The position numbers and the translations under genes were made by a program. A model generated the notes under the pieces. The model saw only the letters and a list, made by a program, of their open reading frames with translations, did not search any database and was not told where the DNA came from. Source: a virus. Taken from it: a DNA stretch of 32,668 nt. Shown in pieces: positions 1 to 4,762 of this stretch (position 1 is the first letter of the stretch; each line of letters opens with the position of its first letter). The stretch covers positions 1 through 32,668 of IMG/VR virus record IMGVR_UViG_3300029319_000245; one strand, written 5' to 3'.

Positions 1-40
1 TTTTAATAGCTGCAATTTGTCTGGGTGTTTTCTGTACCAT
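1..40 (-). CDS. Small MVQKT-family protein, 5' part (continues at the right end of the window)
   Basis: Encodes MVQKTPRQIAAIK and then runs off the left edge. Joined to base 32668 the frame stays open (next residues NFNDYKKLIRDGMSPKDA) and stops with TAA at 32546-32544, giving a 54-aa protein. AGAGGA lies about 8 nt upstream of the ATG and is a good ribosome site. Its first 13 residues match those of the gene at 32304-32531 except for one position, and resemble the start of the gene at 157-423. Function unknown. The join is inferred from the open frame. Confidence 0.7.
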   Translation of the reverse strand, partial: MVQKTPRQIAAIK

Positions 41-155
41 TAATACAATCCTCTATTAATTTTAATCTTTTGTTTGTTTCTTCTTCCAACAAATCAATCA
101 TCTCTTGATCTGACATCTCCTCTGGTTTCAAAACTTCAACTGCGTTTACTGCCAT
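3..155 (-). CDS. Small acidic protein starting MAVNA, unknown function
   Basis: A 50-aa protein, MAVNAVEVLKPEEMSDQEM and onward, rich in Glu and Asp. A longer reading from base 191 is possible but has no ribosome site. The ATG at 155 lies one base after the stop of the preceding gene and has AAAGG upstream, so 155 is preferred. Its first 16 nt are the same as the start of the 16-codon mini-gene at 32304-32254, which suggests a shared duplicated 5' segment. Its 3' end overlaps the start of the next gene (base 40) by 38 nt. No function can be assigned. Confidence 0.65.
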   Translation of the reverse strand: MAVNAVEVLKPEEMSDQEMIDLLEEETNKRLKLIEDCINGTENTQTNCSY

Positions 156-156
156 A

Positions 157-423
157 TTAATAGTTACCTTTACTTGCTTTTTCTGCTTCATAAGTTAGTT
201 GTTTAAATGCAATAGGATCACCAACATCTTGCTGGAATCTTAAATATATTTCTTTGTCTGATAAACCCATGTTTCTTTTTATATATTTATAAGTTGTAGT
301 TTCAAACTCTTTTATGTAATCTATAAATGCTTTCATACCAGCAAATTTAGTGCTTTTATCTTTATCTTTTGCTTGCTTTCTTTTTCTAATAGCTGCAACT
401 TCTTTTAGTGTTTTCTTAACCAT
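157..423 (-). CDS. Small basic protein with MVKKT N-terminus, unknown function
   Basis: An 88-aa protein with a Lys-rich N-terminus (MVKKTLKEVAAIRKRKQAKD), then a probably helical segment with several Tyr and Lys. The first 20 residues share the pattern MVxKTxxxxAAIxK with the gene across the window junction and with the one at 32304-32531, so it is probably a diverged paralogue of those. Its ATG overlaps the stop of the upstream gene as TAATG, and AAGG precedes it, which suggests translational coupling. It belongs to the small-gene cluster between the two terminase subunit genes on the circular map. Function unknown. Confidence 0.75.
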   Translation of the reverse strand: MVKKTLKEVAAIRKRKQAKDKDKSTKFAGMKAFIDYIKEFETTTYKYIKRNMGLSDKEIYLRFQQDVGDPIAFKQLTYEAEKASKGNY

Positions 424-713
424 TATGCCTTATTCCTTTTACTGATTGCTCTTGCTTTGGCTCTAGCATCTGCTTTTGAACTAGCACCCCAAGCCTTTAA
501 ACTAAGAAGAAGTCTGGTAGGCTTCCCCTTGGCATCTCTTTCTGGACCACGCATATTACCCATCCTTGCTAAGAAAGAAGCACGTCTAGGATTATCTCCT
601 GACTTTACAGGAGGCTTGAGTGTGCCACCTTTGTAACTAGCTCTACCTTTGGCGTTTAAACCACCTTTAGGGTTTTTACCTTCTTTGCGTGTCCAAGCTG
701 GGGTCTTTGCCAT
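423..713 (-). CDS. Conserved basic marine-phage protein (DUF6321-like)
   Basis: A 96-aa, strongly basic protein. It begins MAKTPAWTRKEGKNPKGG and contains NPRRASFLARMGNMRGPE near residues 45-65 and WGASSKADARAKARA near residues 75-90. These stretches match what I remember of DUF6321 proteins of cyanophages and other marine phages. Their function is not established; the many Lys and Arg residues suggest nucleic-acid binding (inference). The start at 713 is chosen because AAAGGAGT sits just before it, while a start 16 codons earlier has no ribosome site. It is the first gene after the hairpin array that follows the small terminase gene. Confidence 0.85.
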   Translation of the reverse strand: MAKTPAWTRKEGKNPKGGLNAKGRASYKGGTLKPPVKSGDNPRRASFLARMGNMRGPERDAKGKPTRLLLSLKAWGASSKADARAKARAISKRNKA

Positions 714-811
714 GATGTACTCCTTTGCCAAACAAGTTAAACTAAGTTTAGAGCTTTTCAAGAAAAAAATGTTAGAGAGGTATCTCCCAGTAACATAACC
801 ATGTCACTTTT
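714..811. other. Intergenic stretch with ribosome site only
   Basis: Short AT-rich spacer between the hairpin array and the gene at 423-713. It holds that gene's AAAGGAGT ribosome site and a weak 4-bp inverted repeat (GAGA/TCTC) near 776-787. No open reading frame or clear promoter is seen. Confidence 0.5.
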
Positions 812-943
812 TGGGGGCATAGCCCCCATGTTAAACATAGCCTAGGCGAAGCCTAGACATTTTTAAACATGTCAAGCATAGCTTGACCATATTTAAATTC
901 AGCCTAGGCAAAGCCTAGACAGTTTAACTATGCTAGGTGCTAG
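812..943. repeat. Array of evenly spaced triloop hairpins
   Basis: Four perfect short palindromes: TGGGGGC-ATA-GCCCCCA (812-828), CTAGGC-GAA-GCCTAG (842-856), GTCAAGC-ATA-GCTTGAC (871-887) and CTAGGC-AAA-GCCTAG (904-918). A weaker fifth, CTAG-GTG-CTAG (933-943), overlaps the stop codon of the small terminase gene. Loop centres fall at 820, 849, 879, 911 and 938, about 30 bp or three helical turns apart. The four strong ones are closed as GC-NNN-GC. The segments 839-859 and 901-921 are direct repeats differing at one loop base. Spacers are AT-rich with TTAAA-like cores. No T-run follows on either strand, so these are not ordinary terminators. The position next to the small terminase gene would suit a packaging site, processing site or hairpin promoter array (inference). 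Confidence 0.85.
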
Positions 944-1326
944 TCCAGCTGTATGTTCACTTTCAGCTCACCAACGAGCATGTGCTGATGCCTGTCAGGT
1001 GCTCGGAAGCCTGCTCTATCCAGAATGTCCTTGCTAGCTTCAAGCTGAACATACTCGCTTTTAGCACCTTCGCTAAGTTCCATGAGCTTTCGGCTAGCCT
1101 TCGTAGCGTTCAAGCCAATAGACTCGGTGATCTGTTGCATCATGTAAGCCTGTACGTGTGGAGCCTTCAGAGCCTTGCTCGCACTGACTCTACCTGACTC
1201 GCCTTTGGCATATCCTGCTACTTGGCTAGCCTTTGTAATCGTACATCCAGTAGCTACTAGTGTATCCACTAACACTCTCTGCTTGGCTGTTACATTAGCA
1301 CTGTTACTCGTCGCAATCTTACCCAT
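940..1326 (-). CDS. terS: Terminase small subunit (probable)
   Basis: A 128-aa protein of the Terminase_2/small terminase type, which recognises viral DNA and loads the large subunit for packaging. The N-terminal part has the usual pattern: TAKQRVLVDTLVATG, then a helix-turn-helix with ITKASQVAGYAKG and SASKALKAPHVQAYM (about residues 13-62). The C-terminal EASKDILDRAGFRAPDRHQ is also typical. The large subunit lies in the same direction, about 1.5 kb further on once the window ends are joined. There is no ribosome site before the ATG. A TTGACA at 1356-1361 (minus strand) is placed so that transcription could start at the ATG itself. The gene is visibly richer in G and C than its surroundings. 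It could instead be a related HTH protein, but the context fits TerS. Confidence 0.8.
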   Translation of the reverse strand: MGKIATSNSANVTAKQRVLVDTLVATGCTITKASQVAGYAKGESGRVSASKALKAPHVQAYMMQQITESIGLNATKASRKLMELSEGAKSEYVQLEASKDILDRAGFRAPDRHQHMLVGELKVNIQLD

Positions 1327-1332
1327 AACCAG

Positions 1333-1361
1333 TGTCTAACCATCTACCCGTAGCTTGTCAA
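1333..1361 (-). promoter_or_regulatory. Candidate promoter giving a leaderless terS mRNA
   Basis: On the minus strand TTGACA (1361-1356), a 17-nt spacer and TAGACA (1338-1333) place the expected +1 at base 1326, the A of the terS ATG. The -35 is perfect and the -10 is poor (3 of 6). The gene has no ribosome site, which fits leaderless translation, but the support is weak. Confidence 0.3.
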
Positions 1362-1566
1362 GAGCCAAGGCATCCAAGTGTTACACTTCGTGGCTATGCG
1401 TGGCGAATGTATCACTTGTCCCACCATTGCTTCTAGCTTACCTTACCAATCTTGCCCCTCCTGAATCAGTGAAAATTGCTGACGGTTCTGACAGAACCTA
1501 AAGCGATTCGCAAGGCCAAGCATGTTGGCTACGCCAAGCCTTGCGTATCACCAAGCCCCTTTGGGG

Positions 1567-1595
1567 TTTAGAACCTGTCTGTTAGAACCTACAAT
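1567..1595 (+). promoter_or_regulatory. Candidate sigma70 promoter for the first early gene
   Basis: TTTAGA (1567-1572), a 17-nt spacer and TACAAT (1590-1595) lie 24 nt upstream of the ATG at 1620. The -10 is good and the -35 is weak. The two TTAGAACCT repeats overlap the site, so a repressor or activator could act here. Confidence 0.35.
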
Positions 1596-1619
1596 TTTAA
1601 CCAATTCAGGAGAAACAAG

Positions 1620-1988
1620 ATGACAGTTAAGTTAAGCAAAGAAGAAGCAATGGTAGCACAAGCAATCATCAGCTATATAGAGAAGAATAAAGTGTACTCT
1701 GACTTCTCATTCTCAGCTAAATGGGTAGCTGATGGACTCAACAATAGGATTGATGGTGGTAAATACAGTGGTACAAAAGAACGCTTTGATTACGCTGAAA
1801 TGAATAAACTCGGTTTGGAAACAAAACTTGAGCAAGATAAAGATTCAGTTTCAGATGAACAAGGTAAGAAAATCAATGATGATTTTGATAGATTAGAAGC
1901 TCAATACAAAAGTGAAAGAGGTCTAATGAATATCTTCAGATCTATCCAAACATACCTTGAAACAGGTGAGGTTCTAAAGGTAGCCTAA
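1620..1988 (+). CDS. Hypothetical protein, first plus-strand gene
   Basis: A 122-aa charged, mostly helical protein that I do not recognise. Residues 1-40 (KLSKEEAMVAQAIISYIEKN and onward) and the C-terminal helix (RGLMNIFRSIQTYLETGEV) look amphipathic. The middle is rich in Asp and Lys. AGGAG lies 7 nt before the ATG. It stands alone: it is preceded by the divergent control region and followed by stem-loops and the promoter at 2080-2108. This placement suits an immediate-early gene or a regulator (inference from position only). Confidence 0.8.
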   Translation: MTVKLSKEEAMVAQAIISYIEKNKVYSDFSFSAKWVADGLNNRIDGGKYSGTKERFDYAEMNKLGLETKLEQDKDSVSDEQGKKINDDFDRLEAQYKSERGLMNIFRSIQTYLETGEVLKVA

Positions 1989-1996
1989 GAGTGAAT

Positions 1997-2064
1997 TGCC
2001 CTAGTAAATATACTGGGGCATCTTCATAGCTAGATATTTGGTTGTCTATCTATGAAAATGCCCC
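1997..2064 (+). terminator. Alternative stem-loops (terminator or attenuator)
   Basis: TGCCCTAGTA (1997-2006) pairs with TACTGGGGCA (2011-2020) around an AATA loop, with one G-T pair. The same GGGGCAT (2015-2021) can instead pair with ATGCCCC (2058-2064) in a longer imperfect hairpin, helped by TTCATAG with CTATGAA. The two folds exclude each other. No clean T-run follows. The element lies just after the stop of the gene at 1620-1988 and just before a strong promoter, so termination of the upstream transcript is the simplest role. Confidence 0.55.
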
Positions 2065-2079
2065 AATTAAATACAAGAC

Positions 2080-2108
2080 TTGACAATATGGTAAGATTCA
2101 GTCATAAT
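2080..2108 (+). promoter_or_regulatory. Strong sigma70-type promoter of the early block
   Basis: TTGACA (2080-2085), a 17-nt spacer and CATAAT (2103-2108): a perfect -35, ideal spacing and 5 of 6 at the -10. The predicted start is near 2115, and the first ATG at 2142 has AAAGGGG before it. Host RNA polymerase is the likely user, since no phage RNA polymerase gene is seen. Confidence 0.8.
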
Positions 2109-2141
2109 AAGTAATCGTTAATAAATGAAAGGGGTTTTATA

Positions 2142-2399
2142 ATGGCGATACTAAACAATCCTAAATTTGAGGAAAATCAAATTATTTTTTTGATTAACCT
2201 TATTGCACCTAATGCACCAATTAGTATGTGTAAAAATATTATTGATGCATTAGTAGAACATTCAAACAATCCAAACATAGAGCGTGAAAGATTTTATTCA
2301 GCTTGGTTTGCTGTAAGCAACGAAGTTTTAGATAATATTCCAGATCCTATTGCTGAATGGGAAAGACGTAACGAACATGATTTGGAGGGTTTAATATGA
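2142..2399 (+). CDS. Hypothetical protein
   Basis: An 85-aa protein with a hydrophobic N-terminal stretch (IIFLINLIAPNAPISM, about residues 14-30) and an acidic tail (DPIAEWERRNEHDLEGL). Not recognised. AAAGGGG precedes the ATG. It is the first gene behind the strong promoter at 2080-2108, and its stop overlaps the next start as ATGA. It may be an early takeover protein, judged by position only. Confidence 0.75.
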   Translation: MAILNNPKFEENQIIFLINLIAPNAPISMCKNIIDALVEHSNNPNIERERFYSAWFAVSNEVLDNIPDPIAEWERRNEHDLEGLI

Positions 2400-2611
2400 G
2401 CTATATCAATAATAATTTAATACCAGAAATAGAAGCTGATCTTGGTGGACTCTGTGTAGAATACCATCAAGAGTTTGGTTCATTTCAAAATGTAATTGAA
2501 GCTACTAACTGGGTAGCAAAAAAACTTAATCGTAATACTGAATTTGAAAAAGGTATCATTCAAGAAGTTGTTGAGCAACATTGGAATGAATACTGGGCTG
2601 ATTACCCATGA
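2396..2611 (+). CDS. Hypothetical acidic protein
   Basis: A 71-aa acidic protein rich in Glu, Asn and aromatic residues, ending VEQHWNEYWADYP. I recognise no motif. It starts within the stop of the previous gene (ATGA overlap), with GGAGG about 6 nt before the ATG, so the two are probably translationally coupled. Its own end overlaps a 26-codon membrane peptide gene in the same way. Confidence 0.75.
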   Translation: MSYINNNLIPEIEADLGGLCVEYHQEFGSFQNVIEATNWVAKKLNRNTEFEKGIIQEVVEQHWNEYWADYP

Positions 2612-2688
2612 TTAGGTATTACATCACTGAAGCAATGGCATCTGTCGCTGTCATTGCATTCGTTTCGTTTATAATTTTTATTTCATAG
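2608..2688 (+). CDS. 26-aa single-pass membrane peptide
   Basis: ATG at 2608 overlaps the TGA of the upstream gene. The product has a short head (MIRYYITEAMA) and one hydrophobic segment (SVAVIAFVSFIIFIS) long enough to span a membrane. The next gene follows after 9 nt with its own AGGAGG. The tight packing and the ATGA overlap argue that this is translated. Small phage membrane peptides of this kind can affect host membrane proteins, but nothing here shows a specific role. Confidence 0.55.
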   Translation: MIRYYITEAMASVAVIAFVSFIIFIS

Positions 2689-2697
2689 GAGGATAAG

Positions 2698-2889
2698 ATG
2701 AGTAAAGATAGGGAATTTACAGTCAGTTTCGCACCAAGTGGGTCTTTGATTTATAAATACACGGTTAAGGTTAATGACCCAAACAATGCCGAAGCCGTTG
2801 CCCTTGAAGAATTTAGGATGGATATTGGATATGATCGTTCTAAAGACTTTGAGATTATTTCATGTGAGGAGAAGAAGAATGATAAGTGA
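2698..2889 (+). CDS. Hypothetical small protein
   Basis: A 63-aa protein with an excellent AGGAGG site. It looks like a small beta-alpha-beta fold: FTVSFAPSGSLIYKYTVKVN, then a helix around AEAVALEEFRMD, then FEIISCEE. The following gene product has a similar layout and a similar ending (TEISECEE), so the two may be distant paralogues. No function is known to me. Confidence 0.75.
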   Translation: MSKDREFTVSFAPSGSLIYKYTVKVNDPNNAEAVALEEFRMDIGYDRSKDFEIISCEEKKNDK

Positions 2890-3046
2890 TTTTAAGGTAG
2901 GTTATATAACTGTAAAGATAAGGTTTAAAAATACAGGTAGCCTAAATGATATTGCAGAGAATTGTGATTATAATTTTATTCATAAAGATATTGTAGATAC
3001 TGAAATTTCAGAATGTGAGGAGAATCATAATGCAATTACTAACTAA
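2879..3046 (+). CDS. Hypothetical small protein
   Basis: A 55-aa product (MISDFKVGYITVKIRFKNTG and onward) starting at the ATG at 2879, which overlaps the end of the upstream gene by 11 nt and has GAGGAG just before it. An upstream extension of the frame lacks a ribosome site. The layout of strand, helix and strand ending IVDTEISECEE resembles the preceding protein. Function unknown. It overlaps the next gene by 17 nt. Confidence 0.7.
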   Translation: MISDFKVGYITVKIRFKNTGSLNDIAENCDYNFIHKDIVDTEISECEENHNAITN

Positions 3047-3314
3047 AAAAATAGAAAGCCAACTGCGTGCTAACCATAAAGCTAACGCAGATGGCGAGAA
3101 AACATTTGCACCGATTGTAAAACTATTCAATCCGTATGGTGTAGGTACTTGGTATCTATCAGAACTAGATGACAATGATATAGCGTTTGGTTACTGCAAT
3201 CTAGGTTATGAAACTGAGCTTGGTTATGTAGATTTGAATGAGTTAAAATCTATGGTGTTACCTTTTGGTGGCAAAGTTGAGCGTGATTTATATTGGAGTG
3301 GAGATATACAATGA
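3030..3314 (+). CDS. DUF2958 family protein
   Basis: A 94-aa protein of the DUF2958 type. The family signature is clear: a start like MQLLTKKIESQLRAN, then PIVKLFNPYGVGTWYLSELD (about residues 27-46), then IAFGYCNLGYETELGYVDLNEL (about 49-70), and ERDLYW near the end. DUF2958 proteins occur on plasmids, conjugative elements and phages; their biochemical role is not known to me. The ATG at 3030 is preferred over a GTG five codons earlier because GAGGAG sits before it. It overlaps both neighbours slightly, as in a compact operon. Confidence 0.85.
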   Translation: MQLLTKKIESQLRANHKANADGEKTFAPIVKLFNPYGVGTWYLSELDDNDIAFGYCNLGYETELGYVDLNELKSMVLPFGGKVERDLYWSGDIQ

Positions 3315-3541
3315 GTCAAGACTTAGGACAACTTGCGTTGGTCATTCAAAATTATATAGTCACTTGGGATCAAGGTACAATTTTTAACATTACTGATATT
3401 AATGGACATGGTTCAAGCCATGTCCAAACAGTAAGAGCTGATGAAAGAATATTATATTACTTAGCTGATGGCTGTTTAACAGCAACAAAAATTCAGGCAG
3501 CATTACTTCAAGTATGGGAGGATTGGAACTATGGAGTATAG
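3311..3541 (+). CDS. Hypothetical protein
   Basis: A 77-aa protein (MSQDLGQLALVIQNYIVTW and onward) starting in the ATGA overlap with the DUF2958 gene, with GGAG upstream. Later residues (ADERILYYLADGCLTATKIQ) look helical and could carry a small DNA- or protein-binding helix pair, but no known motif is clear. It overlaps the next gene by 11 nt. Function unknown. Confidence 0.75.
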   Translation: MSQDLGQLALVIQNYIVTWDQGTIFNITDINGHGSSHVQTVRADERILYYLADGCLTATKIQAALLQVWEDWNYGV

Positions 3542-3758
3542 AACTTATGAAATTTGTGGAGAGCTACGCCACTATTCAACTGGTGATTTAATTCATACAA
3601 GAGGACAGGCATGGATACTTGACCAAGATGAATATGATAAAGATGTTTGGTGGGCTAGGAATAAAGATGGTGAAGAAATAGAGTTTATTCCAGGCACAGA
3701 AGATTATCACGAAACATTTAATGAATCACACATCAAACAAAAGTTAGGAGTATATTGA
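3531..3758 (+). CDS. Hypothetical acidic protein
   Basis: A 75-aa acidic protein rich in Tyr, Trp, Asp and Glu, with a probable beta-rich core (GQAWILDQDEYDKDVWWARN). GGGAGG precedes the ATG by 9 nt. The stop overlaps the next ATG. I do not recognise it. An acidic, aromatic-rich early phage protein could be a DNA mimic, but that is speculation. Confidence 0.7.
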   Translation: MEYRTYEICGELRHYSTGDLIHTRGQAWILDQDEYDKDVWWARNKDGEEIEFIPGTEDYHETFNESHIKQKLGVY

Positions 3759-4084
3759 TGGAACCAAAAAAATACACAAGAGAATGGTATCGTTGGAAAC
3801 ATGAACAGAATATTGCCGAGTTTGACGGAGAGCATTATGTTTCTGAGCGTGATAAACCAAGATTAACCAGACAGTTTGACGCTGTTAGAATATACATGGA
3901 AGGGAAAAAAAATTTAACTTTGCATCAAATCTCACAAGATCTTGGCTATCCAGAAGCAAGTATATCTGCACAAATAAGAAACATGAGAAAGAAAAGATTT
4001 GGCAGTAGAACTGTAACAACAACCTATGTTAGACAAGGTTTATTTCATTATACACTGGAGCCAGAGGAGCAACCTAATGGTTAA
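3758..4084 (+). CDS. Winged-helix/HTH DNA-binding protein
   Basis: A 108-aa protein. Residues around 40-90 contain LTLHQISQDLGYPEASISAQ, a clear helix-turn-helix, followed by IRNMRKKRFGSRTV and a strand TYVRQGLFHYTL that would form the wing. Similar proteins (first-helix motif LREIA..TGDPEASVSARLR, then RKxxFG) are common in phage early regions, often beside a nuclease gene, as here. It probably binds DNA as a regulator or replication accessory. The ATG at 3758 overlaps the upstream TGA; a TTG one codon earlier is possible. Confidence 0.8.
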   Translation: MEPKKYTREWYRWKHEQNIAEFDGEHYVSERDKPRLTRQFDAVRIYMEGKKNLTLHQISQDLGYPEASISAQIRNMRKKRFGSRTVTTTYVRQGLFHYTLEPEEQPNG

Positions 4085-4307
4085 TTCAAATACCCATTGC
4101 TTATCAGCAATGAATTTAAAGCTATTGAAAACTATTCGGCAAAATCAATACCGATCACAGGAGGATCTTGCTTCTGTGATTGGTATTGAAACATCTACTT
4201 TATCAAGGTGGGAGAATGGTTCAAGAAGTCCAAGTTTTCATAACTTTATTAATTGGGTTAATGCTTTGGGATATGTGGTAAGTATAGAAAATGTCCAACA
4301 AAAATAA
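4077..4307 (+). CDS. XRE-family HTH regulator
   Basis: A 76-aa protein with a Cro/CI-type helix-turn-helix: LKTIRQNQYRSQEDLASVIG, then IETSTLSRWENGSRSPSFHN, then a last helix (FINWVNALGYVV). This is almost the whole protein, so it is a minimal XRE domain like Cro or an antitoxin-type regulator. The ATG at 4077 has AGAGGAG 8 nt upstream and overlaps the previous gene. With no integrase in the window, a lysogeny switch is not implied. It may control early or late transcription; the palindromes at 1376-1590 are possible targets (inference). Confidence 0.85.
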   Translation: MVNSNTHCLSAMNLKLLKTIRQNQYRSQEDLASVIGIETSTLSRWENGSRSPSFHNFINWVNALGYVVSIENVQQK

Positions 4308-4677
4308 AAATAAAGGAACCTACCATGAGAAGTGGTTTGTACATTGGCTTAATAAAATAGGGATTAAAGCTAAAAGGCAACCACTTTCGGGCAGTCTTGG
4401 TGGTGAGTACCGAGGTGATATAATCTTGCAGATCAGGAGCAAAGATTATATTGCCGAGGTCAAGTACAGAACCAAAGATAATTTTCCTAATCCTTTCAAT
4501 GTGTTAGACAAACGTGACCTAGCATTGTATAAAAGAAAGACAGGTAAACCAAACACACTTGTTATTATGAGTGGAGATATATTTGAAGAATTAATGGAAG
4601 GGAACTATGACAAAAAAAGCAGCAATCAAAAAGCAAAATCCAGTTGCAAAGAAACTGAGGGAAGATCCTCAGTTTAA
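4291..4677 (+). CDS. PD-(D/E)XK nuclease, Holliday-junction-resolvase-like
   Basis: A 128-aa protein with the resolvase-like nuclease pattern: an early Glu in GTYHEKWFVHWL (E13), KRQPLSGS (29-35), GD in YRGDII (D43), and AEVKYR (E56, K58). These are the expected metal-binding and catalytic residues of the Hjc-type PD-(D/E)XK fold. The likely role is cutting branched DNA made by recombination or replication before packaging, in keeping with the exonuclease and annealing genes downstream. The last 25 residues overlap the next small gene in another frame. Substrate specificity cannot be read from the sequence. Confidence 0.8.
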   Translation: MSNKNKNKGTYHEKWFVHWLNKIGIKAKRQPLSGSLGGEYRGDIILQIRSKDYIAEVKYRTKDNFPNPFNVLDKRDLALYKRKTGKPNTLVIMSGDIFEELMEGNYDKKSSNQKAKSSCKETEGRSSV

Positions 4678-4762
4678 ACAAAAGGTCATCCCAAATAAAA
4701 AATGGGAAGATCAAAACAGAAGAAAGAAAGTGAGGACTAATGTCTTTTCATTTGATGGCTAA
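4607..4762 (+). CDS. Small basic protein (NPVAKKLRE type)
   Basis: A 51-aa Lys/Arg-rich protein with NPVAKKLREDPQFKQKVIPN near its middle. Phage proteins with the pattern NPVAK.LR...F..KV...K are common in my memory, with no known function. GGAAGGGAACT precedes the ATG. It overlaps the nuclease gene by 71 nt and the following replication gene by 23 nt, each in a different frame. Long overlaps lower confidence, but the good ribosome site and family resemblance support it. Confidence 0.6.
   Translation: MTKKAAIKKQNPVAKKLREDPQFKQKVIPNKKWEDQNRRKKVRTNVFSFDG

Larger units (their letters stand above)
1327..1619. promoter_or_regulatory. Divergent control region between late and early genes
   Basis: No gene is seen here. 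The region separates the minus-strand packaging genes from the plus-strand early block. It holds several palindromes: AAGTG-TTA-CACTT (1376-1388), GGTTCT-GAC-AGAACC (1484-1498), an 8-bp pair CGCAAGGC/GCCTTGCG (1509-1516 and 1538-1545) enclosing TTGGC-TAC-GCCAA (1525-1537), and AAGCCCC-TTT-GGGGTTT (1553-1569). TTAGAACCT is repeated directly at 1568-1576 and 1582-1590. A weak plus-strand promoter may lie at 1567-1595 (TTTAGA, 17 nt, TACAAT). A minus-strand TTGACA lies at 1356-1361. These look like operators or protein-binding sites. Confidence 0.6.

Noticed and set aside
812-918. CRISPR array
   Set aside because: Repeats are short palindromes of differing sequence with 14-16-nt AT-rich spacers, and no cas genes are present.
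812-918. True N4-type virion RNA polymerase promoters
   Set aside because: The hairpin shape fits, but no 3500-residue polymerase gene or T7-type polymerase motifs are seen, so only the structural likeness is reported.
937-1197. Plus-strand open frame of 86 codons
   Set aside because: It lies wholly opposite the terS gene, which has recognisable family motifs, and has no ribosome site.
1327-1619. tRNA gene in the palindrome-rich region
   Set aside because: No cloverleaf with a T-loop GGTTCRA motif and acceptor pairing could be formed.
4077-4307. Lysogeny repressor or prophage switch
   Set aside because: The XRE gene is a minimal domain, no integrase or second opposing repressor gene is present, and no attachment site is seen.
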